Part shown: piece by piece, positions 1-6,216 of the stretch | Layout of the letters: each line of letters starts with the position of its first letter | How positions within the stretch are numbered: position 1 is the first letter of the stretch | NCBI GenBank assembly: GCA_934351835.1 | Contig: CAKRJP010000003.1 | Location: 62,001-126,000 of the forward strand | Length of the DNA: 64,000 nt | Reading direction: 5' to 3' | DNA from: an uncultured Lachnospiraceae bacterium | GTDB taxonomy: Bacteria > Bacillota > Clostridia > Lachnospirales > Lachnospiraceae | Position numbers and translations under genes: made by a program | Notes under the pieces: generated by a model | What the model was told of the DNA's origin: nothing | What the model saw: only the letters and a program-made list of their open reading frames with translations | Database searches by the model: none

Positions 1-222
1 ATAAGGATAGGTAAATATGTAGTTGACACCGGCGACTGCTACAATTGAGGCCAGTACACCGTAGATGTAACCACTGGTAAATCTGGAAATACATAAAACT
101 GCAAGTACATAGATCAGAGGGACATGAGTGTCTGTGGATGCCAGAGGGCTTAAAATAAGGCACAGAACTGTTGCGACCCCGAGATATGCAAGTGTAATGC
201 AGAGATTTTTTATAATTTTCAT
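1..222 (-). CDS. DUF4118 (KdpD-like) membrane sensor, N-terminal part
   Basis: A minus-strand frame starts at the ATG at 222 and runs off the left edge, giving 74 residues. They form hydrophobic segments at about residues 7-25, 36-52 and 55-72, with short polar turns (LSPLASTDTHVP, SRFTSG) and a closing YIFTYPY. This looks like the start of the DUF4118 four-helix membrane domain of KdpD-type sensor kinases, where the last helix typically ends in aromatic and proline residues. A Shine-Dalgarno-like AAAGGA lies about 10 nt upstream. The kinase part, if present, is outside the window, so histidine kinase function is inferred. Divergent from the permease gene to the right. Confidence 0.6.
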   Translation of the reverse strand, partial: MKIIKNLCITLAYLGVATVLCLILSPLASTDTHVPLIYVLAVLCISRFTSGYIYGVLASIVAVAGVNYIFTYPY

Positions 223-257
223 TTCTGGATCTGTCCTTTCGGAGTTTTCTTTATTTT

Positions 258-286
258 ATCATATTCGGATGTTAATATCTCGTTAA
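258..286 (-). promoter_or_regulatory. Promoter of the DUF4118 gene
   Basis: On the minus strand TTAACG (281-286) and TATGAT (258-263) are separated by 17 nt and lie about 40 nt before the start codon at 222. The match to sigma-A hexamers is moderate. Confidence 0.4.
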
Positions 287-399
287 GATTATGAACATAA
301 GGGATGTGCGGTTGAAACTTCTGATGATTGAAATGTGGGAAGAAGTACGATAAACTAATAAAGCATGGTATTTCAAAAAGAAAAATGAGGTTTAATGAA

Positions 400-1800
400 A
401 TGACAAATGAAAAAGAAAAAGCGGTAACTATGGTGAGTGAGGAAAATATTTACCGATTAAATGGAAGAGTTCCCCTCAGGAAAGCGATCCCATTTGGTCT
501 ACAGCATGTGCTGGCGATGTTCGTATCGAACCTGGCTCCGGTGCTGATCGTCTGCAGTGCGGCAATCGTCAGGAGTACCGGTGGACATTTGAGTTCGGCG
601 GAAATCACGCAGCTTCTGCAGTGCGCAATGTTTGTGGCAGGTATTGGAACATGTCTTCAGTTGTACCCGATATGGAAGATTGGATCGGGACTTCCGATTG
701 TTATGGGTGTCAGTTTTACATTCTTAGGAAGTCTTCTGATGATCTGTACGAATCCGGAACTGGGGTATGAAGGTATGGTGGGTGCCGTGATTCTTGGAGG
801 TGTTTTTGAAGGTCTGGTAGGATTGTCAGCAAGATACTGGAAACGCTTTCTGACACCGATTGTATCAGCGTGTGTTGTTGTAGCTATCGGATTATCACTG
901 CTATCCGTAGGAATGGATTCCTGGGGTGGTGGAAATGGAGCCACAGATTTTGGTGCATGGTATCATATATTTATCGGTTTATTTACGCTGATCGTGTGCC
1001 TGGTATCAAGATATGTTTTAAAAGGTGTGTATAAGAATCTGAATGTATTGGTTGGCCTGGTCTGTGGATATGTCTTATCAGCAATCTTTACAGTTGCGGG
1101 AATTGCACCGTTAGTAAATTTTTCCGGGATTACGAAGACCATTGAAGAAGTTGGATTTGTAAGTATTCCGAAACTGGTATTTTTCACCAGCCACAAACCG
1201 ATATTTGATCTGGGAGCATTCCTTACGATCGCAATCGTATTCCTGGTTTCAGCAGCAGAGACGACAGGGGCAACAACGGCAGTTTGCACCGGCGCGCTGA
1301 ATCGTGATATAGAGATGAAAGAGTTACAGGGATCGCTGGCGGTGGATGGATTTTCCAGTGCAATCTCAGGATGTTTCGGATGTTTGCCATTGACATCTTT
1401 CAGTCAGAACGTGGGATTGGTGACGATGACTCGAGTGATCAACCGTTTTACTATTCTGATGGGAGCATTGATCCTGATTCTTGCATCGTTATTCCCACCG
1501 TTGGGAGCGTTTTTTAATTCTCTTCCGCAGGCTGTTTTGGGCGGATGTACGGTTATGATGTTCGGTTCCATCATGTACGAAGGAATTAAGATGATGAAAC
1601 AGTGTAAATTTAATGACAGAACGATGATCATTGTGTCATTATCTTTCTGTATCGGAGTGGGGCTGACACAGACTTCCGGCAATTTCTTTGATGCGTTCCC
1701 GAGCGTTGTGGGAGAGATTTTTAACGGAAATGCAGTGGCAGGAGTCTTTGTAGTATCGTTGCTCTTAAGTCTGGTGTTGCCGAAAGAAAAAGAAGAATAG
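400..1800 (+). CDS. NCS2 family nucleobase (uracil/xanthine) permease
   Basis: Twelve or more hydrophobic segments and about 466 residues fit the nucleobase:cation symporter-2 family, which imports uracil, xanthine or related bases with protons or sodium. The N-terminal LRKAIPFGLQHVLAMF and the signature SQNVGLVTMTRV match the family motif QNxGxxxxT[RG]. The frame is open from 328, but the ATG at 400 has a GAGG 9 nt upstream while the upstream ATG codons (328, 385) lack a ribosome site, so 400 is preferred. The substrate cannot be fixed from sequence. I looked for a purine riboswitch in the 100 nt upstream and saw none. Monocistronic. Confidence 0.88.
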   Translation: MTNEKEKAVTMVSEENIYRLNGRVPLRKAIPFGLQHVLAMFVSNLAPVLIVCSAAIVRSTGGHLSSAEITQLLQCAMFVAGIGTCLQLYPIWKIGSGLPIVMGVSFTFLGSLLMICTNPELGYEGMVGAVILGGVFEGLVGLSARYWKRFLTPIVSACVVVAIGLSLLSVGMDSWGGGNGATDFGAWYHIFIGLFTLIVCLVSRYVLKGVYKNLNVLVGLVCGYVLSAIFTVAGIAPLVNFSGITKTIEEVGFVSIPKLVFFTSHKPIFDLGAFLTIAIVFLVSAAETTGATTAVCTGALNRDIEMKELQGSLAVDGFSSAISGCFGCLPLTSFSQNVGLVTMTRVINRFTILMGALILILASLFPPLGAFFNSLPQAVLGGCTVMMFGSIMYEGIKMMKQCKFNDRTMIIVSLSFCIGVGLTQTSGNFFDAFPSVVGEIFNGNAVAGVFVVSLLLSLVLPKEKEE

Positions 1801-1804
1801 ATTA

Positions 1805-1921
1805 TTATTCTGTGGCAAGTTTCTTGACATTATCCAGTGCTTTGACAACTGCCGGGATGGAAATGATGATCACAGTGATAATTCCCTCGGCTAACAGATA
1901 ACTGAAGTTGCATGCGATCAT
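1805..1921 (-). pseudogene. C-terminal remnant of a membrane protein, possibly an ECF transporter S component
   Basis: The minus strand carries 38 codons from an ATG at 1921 to TAA at 1805, reading MIACNFSYLLAEGIITVI and then a hydrophobic stretch and a charged tail (VVKALDNVKKLATE). This looks like the last membrane helix of an S component such as ThiT, cut off from the rest of its gene: upstream of 1921 the frame hits a stop at 1955-1957 and the sequence becomes the EamA promoter. No ribosome site precedes the ATG. The family guess is weak; that it is a broken 3' end is more likely than a real small gene. Confidence 0.35.
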
Positions 1922-1932
1922 TTGTGGATATA

Positions 1933-1961
1933 TTGTCAAACTCTGGTTTTGACGCTATACT
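1933..1961 (+). promoter_or_regulatory. Promoter of the EamA transporter gene
   Basis: TTGTCA (1933-1938) and TATACT (1956-1961) are spaced by 17 nt and lie about 45 nt upstream of the start codon chosen at 2005. Confidence 0.6.
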
Positions 1962-2004
1962 ACGAGTTGGTGTTATTTTAGGAAATGTTAGTGGGGAATG
2001 TGAG

Positions 2005-2889
2005 ATGGAACGTAAAAAAGGCTTATTTGCTGCGTTTGGGGCAGGTCTGGCATGGGGATGCACAAGCCCGATCGCGCAGTATTTATTTGATGAGAAAGGA
2101 ATTGTATCCCAGTGGCTGGTGCCGTATCGAATGGTGCTGGCAGGAATTTTGCTTCTGATCTATGCGGTGGTAGTGAAGAAACAGAATCCTAAGGTCTTGT
2201 GGACAGATAAAAATGATATCCTTCGGTTATTTGGCGTGGGGATTCTTGGAATGATGGGAATGCAGTATTCCTTTTTCGTGGCAATTCAGGAGACCAATGC
2301 CGGGGTGGCAACCATCTTCCAGTATCTGAATCCGGCGATTTTGCTGTTGTTTTACGCAGTAGTGTACAGAGTTATGCCGCACAAGAAAGAAATCATTGCG
2401 GTGGGATGTTCCATCGTGGGTATCTTTCTGGTAGCGACCCAGGGAAATATCCATCAGCTTTCAATGTCACCGAAAGGATTTTTCATGGGAATGGTGCTGG
2501 CGATCACCACCTGTTTCTATGGTGTGCTTCCGGGACCACTGCTTAAGAAATATCCGGCAGAGTCTATGTGTGGATGGGCGATGCTGATTGGTGGAATCGT
2601 ATTATCGATTGTACTGAGACCGTGGAAAATTGAGGTTCATATGGATCTGGTGGTGCTGGTGGGTTATCTGGTGATCACGATTGCCGGAACAATTTTGCCG
2701 TTTCTTCTGTATCTGGCGGCAGTCAAATATGCAGGCAGCGTGTATGCTGGGCTTTTATCCAGCGTGGAGCCGGTGGCAGCAACAATCGTGGCAGCAGTAT
2801 TTCTTGGAACCGCCTTCCCGGCAATCGATATTCTGGGATTTGTACTGGTGCTGTCCACTTTATTCATATTAAATATAAATGCAAAATAA
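2005..2889 (+). CDS. EamA/DMT superfamily transporter
   Basis: About 294 residues with ten hydrophobic helices arranged as two EamA repeats (roughly residues 5-140 and 150-290), the pattern of drug/metabolite exporters such as RhaT or YdcZ-like carriers. The first repeat has the usual GxxWG feature (AGLAWGCTSPIAQY). The frame is open from 1912, but the ATG at 2005 follows GGGG 8 nt upstream and a promoter at 1933-1961, so the shorter form is preferred. The substrate is unknown; amino acid or metabolite efflux is usual for the family. No clear terminator separates it from the next gene. Confidence 0.82.
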   Translation: MERKKGLFAAFGAGLAWGCTSPIAQYLFDEKGIVSQWLVPYRMVLAGILLLIYAVVVKKQNPKVLWTDKNDILRLFGVGILGMMGMQYSFFVAIQETNAGVATIFQYLNPAILLLFYAVVYRVMPHKKEIIAVGCSIVGIFLVATQGNIHQLSMSPKGFFMGMVLAITTCFYGVLPGPLLKKYPAESMCGWAMLIGGIVLSIVLRPWKIEVHMDLVVLVGYLVITIAGTILPFLLYLAAVKYAGSVYAGLLSSVEPVAATIVAAVFLGTAFPAIDILGFVLVLSTLFILNINAK

Positions 2890-2911
2890 ACGATAAGATA
2901 AGACGACAGGT

Positions 2912-2931
2912 ATTTAGAAATTTTTCTAAAT
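2912..2931. promoter_or_regulatory. Upstream palindromic operator (O1) of the sdpRI promoter
   Basis: Perfect inverted repeat ATTTAGAAA-TT-TTTCTAAAT, ending 5 nt before the -35 hexamer. It shares the core TTAGAAA-N2-TTTCTAA with a second site at 2968-2987, centre to centre 56 bp. Most likely bound by the ArsR/SdpR-type regulator encoded just downstream. Confidence 0.7.
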
Positions 2932-2936
2932 ACCTG

Positions 2937-2965
2937 TTGACTTTATGTAGAACCGGTGCTATAAA
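2937..2965 (+). promoter_or_regulatory. sdpRI promoter
   Basis: TTGACT (2937-2942), 17-nt spacer, TATAAA (2960-2965). It is sandwiched exactly between two palindromic operators. Confidence 0.75.
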
Positions 2966-2967
2966 GT

Positions 2968-2987
2968 AATTAGAAATATTTCTAAAT
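2968..2987. promoter_or_regulatory. Downstream palindromic operator (O2) of the sdpRI promoter
   Basis: Inverted repeat TTAGAAA-TA-TTTCTAA at 2970-2985, starting 3 nt after the -10 hexamer, so a bound dimer would cover the transcription start. Same core as O1 at 2912-2931. Confidence 0.7.
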
Positions 2988-3032
2988 AGGAGCATAAGAT
3001 AATAGTAAGTATATGGATAAAGGATGGTGAGT

Positions 3033-3308
3033 ATGGGATTTGCAGAGACATTTAAGGCATTATCAGATCCGGTGAGACGAGAGATTCTCACAATTTTAAA
3101 AGATGGAAGAATGTCTGCCGGAGAGATCGGCTCTCATTTTGATATGACCGGAGCAACGATTTCCTACCATTTGAGTATCTTAAAGAAATCGGGACTCATA
3201 TTTGAGACAAAAGAAAAAAATTATATTTATTATACGCTGAATATTTCCGTGGTGGAGGAAGTAATGCTCTGGTTATCAGAGTTGAAAGGAGGTTCTTCAG
3301 ATGATTAA
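3033..3308 (+). CDS. sdpR: ArsR/SdpR family autorepressor
   Basis: A 91-residue winged-helix protein starting MGFAETFKALSDPVRREI, the standard opening of SdpR-type ArsR regulators, with the recognition helix around MTGATISYHLSILKKSGLI (residues 44-62) and a beta-wing ending YIYYTL. No metal-binding cysteine motif (ELCVCD) is present, in keeping with SdpR-like rather than metal-sensing members. The frame is open from 3024; 3033 is preferred because it has the GGATGGTGAG ribosome site and the conserved N-terminus. In Bacillus subtilis SdpR represses sdpRI until SdpI captures it at the membrane. The 3' end overlaps sdpI by 8 nt, indicating translational coupling. Two palindromes flank its promoter. 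Confidence 0.88.
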   Translation: MGFAETFKALSDPVRREILTILKDGRMSAGEIGSHFDMTGATISYHLSILKKSGLIFETKEKNYIYYTLNISVVEEVMLWLSELKGGSSDD

Positions 3309-3945
3309 GAAGAATAAAGGATTTTTTATAGTGACATGTGTGATCACCATTTTACCGATGATCTTTGGAATCTTATTATGGAACAAACTGCCGGATCAGG
3401 TTGCGACACATTTTGGATTTGACGGAAAAGCTGATGGATACAGCAGTAAATTCTTTGCAGTTGTGGGGGTTTATTTGTTTTGTCTGGCAATGCATGTATT
3501 GTGTGCAGTGGTCACGGGAATCGATCCAAAGGCGAAAAATATCAGTTCAAAGATTTACCGTCTGGTATTATGTATCTGTCCTCTGGTATCCGTATGGGTA
3601 GGTGCACTTATATATGGGAATGCATTGGGATATACGAATTTAATGAACATGGATGTTTTGACCAATGTATTGCTGGGTGTGATATTCATAGCGGTTGGAA
3701 ATTACCTTCCAAAATGCAGACAGAATTATACGGTAGGAATCAAACTGCCATGGACGCTGGCAGATGAAGAAAACTGGGATTATACACACCGCATGGCGGG
3801 AAAACTCTGGGTGATTGGTGGCGTGCTGACAGTCCTTGTGGGATTCCAGCATGTGGTAAGTCCGATGGTTCTGGCACTCGTGATCATTCTGGTAATGACA
3901 TTGATACCGACTGTGGCATCGTATCTGTATTATAAGAGACATTAG
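3301..3945 (+). CDS. sdpI: SdpI family membrane protein
   Basis: 214 residues with six hydrophobic helices. An N-terminal DUF1648-like part contains the NKLPDQVATHFGFDGKADGY motif (residues 29-48), and a C-terminal SdpI part contains NYLPKCRQNYTVGIKLPWTL and the WDYTHRMAGKLW motif. In Bacillus subtilis SdpI gives immunity to the SDP cannibalism toxin and sequesters SdpR. Here no sdpABC toxin genes are nearby, so this is either an orphan immunity module or a sensor of another envelope signal. The ATG overlaps the end of sdpR. Confidence 0.85.
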   Translation: MIKKNKGFFIVTCVITILPMIFGILLWNKLPDQVATHFGFDGKADGYSSKFFAVVGVYLFCLAMHVLCAVVTGIDPKAKNISSKIYRLVLCICPLVSVWVGALIYGNALGYTNLMNMDVLTNVLLGVIFIAVGNYLPKCRQNYTVGIKLPWTLADEENWDYTHRMAGKLWVIGGVLTVLVGFQHVVSPMVLALVIILVMTLIPTVASYLYYKRH

Positions 3946-3946
3946 T

Positions 3947-3987
3947 AAGAGAGGACGTGTTGCAAATTCTGCAACACGCCCTCTCTT
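3947..3987. terminator. Bidirectional terminator between sdpI and the TSUP gene
   Basis: A hairpin with arms AGAGAGG-a-CGTGTTGCA and TGCAACACG-c-CCTCTCT around a 5-nt loop, 16 paired bases with one mismatch. It sits between the convergent ends at 3945 and 4007. Confidence 0.75.
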
Positions 3988-4006
3988 TAGAATATGAAGA
4001 TTTTAA

Positions 4007-4888
4007 TTATGCGTTTGCTTCTGTTTTAAATGCATCCTTGAAGAACATGATTGCTGTGTACAGCATAACGATGATGATCAGCCAGGTCAGTACAGTCAGC
4101 GGCAGGCTCTTTACGATGAAGAATGCAAGGAGAATGCCCGGGATTCCGCCGAGGGTAAGAGCTGCAGCAGCGGCTCTGTCATAACGTCCGGTTTTGATGA
4201 ACTCGAATCCACAGGATGGCATCAGGAATGCACAGGAACCGAACATTACCGGGAATGCAATTTTAACATTTAATCCCAGTGTACTGCAAAGTGCGATACA
4301 TGGAGTGTAAAGTCCGGCTCCGATTGTCATCAGTGCTCCCAAGATGAAATTTACCAAAACGGCGATCACAAGCTTTGCTCCGTATAATCCGGTAGCAGTA
4401 CCGATCTCGCCGAAAGGTCCGATGGACATAAGACGGCATCCCATCGTGAATGCCATAAATACAAGTGCTGCACCCAGGGCGATACGTACAGTTTTGATCG
4501 GCCAGCCGGAAACGATACGGGCGCCAACCAGGGAACCGATGATCGCACCGGCGATCATAGAAACGAGAGTCAGTGGTTTGACCTCGATCAGTCCTAAGAA
4601 TAAGATAAATTCAAACATAACCGGGATACAGTCTCCTACATTTAAAGTCCCCGGCATGATCTCATCCGAACTTGATTTTGTGATTTTAAAACTTGCCTGG
4701 GTTGTAGCAAAACTTCCGATTCCAAGGGTATCGAAGAAGTTTGTCACAAATCCGATGATAAGCAGCGTGATCGTCTTTTTCCCTTTAAAGTCTTCTTTGT
4801 GGTTGAGGCAGTCTTTGATAAAAACTACTGCGAAAATGATGGCGTAGATGATGACCGCCACTCTTAAAATAGTCGTGATGTTTGCCAT
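4007..4888 (-). CDS. TauE/SafE (TSUP) family sulfite or organic-acid exporter
   Basis: 293 residues with about eight hydrophobic helices. The glycine-rich stretches SMIAGAIIGSLVGARI (residues 110-125) and a second copy-like region near residue 195 fit the duplicated TSUP fold, which moves sulfite, sulfonates or related anions across the membrane. The ATG at 4888 has AAGGAG 9 nt upstream. It is transcribed alone from a near-consensus promoter at 5000-5028, with a tandem 12-bp repeat just inside the transcript that may be an operator. The substrate is not determined. Confidence 0.82.
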   Translation of the reverse strand: MANITTILRVAVIIYAIIFAVVFIKDCLNHKEDFKGKKTITLLIIGFVTNFFDTLGIGSFATTQASFKITKSSSDEIMPGTLNVGDCIPVMFEFILFLGLIEVKPLTLVSMIAGAIIGSLVGARIVSGWPIKTVRIALGAALVFMAFTMGCRLMSIGPFGEIGTATGLYGAKLVIAVLVNFILGALMTIGAGLYTPCIALCSTLGLNVKIAFPVMFGSCAFLMPSCGFEFIKTGRYDRAAAAALTLGGIPGILLAFFIVKSLPLTVLTWLIIIVMLYTAIMFFKDAFKTEANA

Positions 4889-4960
4889 AAAAGTTCTCCT
4901 TAAAAAGTGATTATTACATTAAAGAAAAGTTGAAAAATGCGCAAAAACAAAAGGTGTGAT

Positions 4961-4984
4961 AGAACGCATTCTAGAACGCATTCT
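4961..4984. promoter_or_regulatory. Tandem 12-bp repeat, candidate operator of the TSUP gene
   Basis: Two adjoining exact copies of AGAACGCATTCT (4961-4972 and 4973-4984). Each has AGAA/TTCT arms, and the junction forms the palindrome TTCTAGAA. They lie about 9-32 nt downstream of the predicted transcription start of the exporter gene. The rest of the 4889-5217 gap holds the promoter and the terminator of the next gene. Confidence 0.5.
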
Positions 4985-4999
4985 TGTGCATGTAAACGA

Positions 5000-5028
5000 A
5001 TTATATAGAAGCGGATTTGGTCTGTCAA
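5000..5028 (-). promoter_or_regulatory. Promoter of the TSUP exporter gene
   Basis: On the minus strand a perfect TTGACA (5023-5028) and a perfect TATAAT (5000-5005) are 17 nt apart. The leader would be about 105 nt long. Confidence 0.85.
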
Positions 5029-5152
5029 TAATTTGACAAGACGGAATGGTTATTTTGTAACAAATGCTGAAATTCATCTGGATATAGGGTTGGTTGAAAG
5101 CTTTAAATTTATGTATGTTGTAGATAAATAGTTGGATAAAAGAAGAAAGAAG

Positions 5153-5184
5153 ATAAAAAATCCCTTCATCTCTGAGAGATGAAG
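5153..5184 (-). terminator. Terminator of the CDF transporter gene
   Basis: Hairpin with 9-bp arms CTTCATCTC / GAGATGAAG (5164-5172, 5176-5184) followed on the minus strand by GGGATTTTTTATC. Confidence 0.75.
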
Positions 5185-5217
5185 AGACCATGGTTGTCAG
5201 GTATTATTTAGAAGTTC

Positions 5218-6165
5218 TCAGTTCTTCGGAATCTTCGGCGTTTTTTCCAGATCGATTCCGGTAAATTCAATATCGGGCAGAAGCTCAAAATAGAAGTCCG
5301 GATATTTTTCAGCCAGTACCCGGATACATTGATCCTGCATGATTTTAAATTTTGATAAAGAAACGATGTCTTTATCAAAGGTGATATAGACACTGATCCA
5401 GAGTTTCCTTCCGGTGCGGACGATATCGTAATACAGATTCTTATGACCATAGATTCCGATGATAGGCTCGATGGTTTCTTTGATATCATTTACCGTTTCT
5501 TCTTCCGGCGGTATCAGCATCAGATCCCGGATTCCCGTGATAATCGTCCGTATCGGTGTTGGAATCATGATCAGCGACAGTACAACGGTGATGATCTGAT
5601 CCAGATAAGGAATTACACGTTCAAACCAGTCAAATGGAAAGATGAGCGGCAAAAGGAATGCAAATGCCATACCCAGCGATACGATACTGTCGATCTTCCA
5701 TCCCTGCATCTCCATATTAATGAGTGGTGAGTGCATGGTACGGTTTTTGCGATATAGATAAATCGTAACGGTAACACCTAAGAAACAGGCAAATAATTCA
5801 AAGTAAGCGACAGTATTAAACGATACAACGTGTCCGCCGTGAAGCATCAGATTGATGTTATTAAAGATAAGTCCAAAAGTAACCGCTGTCATAGTGATAC
5901 CTTTGATTACGACAAACAGGGTTTCAATCTGTGTATATCCAAATGGATGCTGCTCATTTGACGGGCGGTAGAGCAGTGGGATTAAAAAGATAGAAGGCAG
6001 AAGCATACAAAATTCTACGCCGTCATAAACCGCATCCAGTAAAACTGCCTGAGAACCGGTGGCAATCGCCATGATAAGCTCAATGACAACAAAAACAAGA
6101 TTTCCATATAAAGAAACCGACATGGCGGATTTTTCTCTTTTTTGTGTCTTTCTTCCTACATGCAT
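5218..6165 (-). CDS. Cation diffusion facilitator (CDF) family transporter
   Basis: 315 residues: six membrane helices to about residue 205, then a cytoplasmic domain of about 95 residues, the CDF layout used for divalent metal efflux. Helix 2 has the expected DxxxD pair (LLDAVYDGVEF) and the loop has HPFGYTQIETL. Helix 5, usually HxxxD, reads QGWKIDSIVS, so the histidine is replaced by glycine while the aspartate is kept; metal choice or activity may therefore differ. It follows mgtE by 51 nt on the same strand. Its Shine-Dalgarno AGGAGG is buried in a long hairpin (6168-6203). A second in-frame ATG exists at 6123. Confidence 0.85.
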   Translation of the reverse strand: MHVGRKTQKREKSAMSVSLYGNLVFVVIELIMAIATGSQAVLLDAVYDGVEFCMLLPSIFLIPLLYRPSNEQHPFGYTQIETLFVVIKGITMTAVTFGLIFNNINLMLHGGHVVSFNTVAYFELFACFLGVTVTIYLYRKNRTMHSPLINMEMQGWKIDSIVSLGMAFAFLLPLIFPFDWFERVIPYLDQIITVVLSLIMIPTPIRTIITGIRDLMLIPPEEETVNDIKETIEPIIGIYGHKNLYYDIVRTGRKLWISVYITFDKDIVSLSKFKIMQDQCIRVLAEKYPDFYFELLPDIEFTGIDLEKTPKIPKN

Positions 6166-6167
6166 AA

Positions 6168-6203
6168 AAATATCCTCCTATATCATATTATAGGGGGATA
6201 TTT
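6168..6203 (-). promoter_or_regulatory. Hairpin sequestering the CDF gene ribosome binding site
   Basis: The minus-strand RNA between mgtE and the CDF gene folds as AAATATCC-C-CCTATA / TATAGG-A-GGATATTT around a 6-nt loop: 14 pairs and one A-C mismatch. It contains the whole AGGAGG and ends 2 nt before the ATG at 6165. It could restrain translation, or act as a weak terminator for mgtE (the stem is followed by TTTTTA in DNA, overlapping its own arm). Confidence 0.6.
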
Positions 6204-6216
6204 CTAAAAACGCAAA

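Noticed and set aside
223..399. Purine riboswitch ahead of the NCS2 permease
   Set aside because: I looked for the conserved loop and junction sequences and found none; there is little space for it.
2907..2935. Hairpin after the EamA gene as an intrinsic terminator
   Set aside because: The inverted repeat is AT-rich, lacks a T run, and has a twin on the other side of the next promoter, so an operator fits better.
4344..4847. 167-codon open frame antisense to the TauE/SafE gene
   Set aside because: Shadow of the real gene, whose helices and ribosome site are clear.
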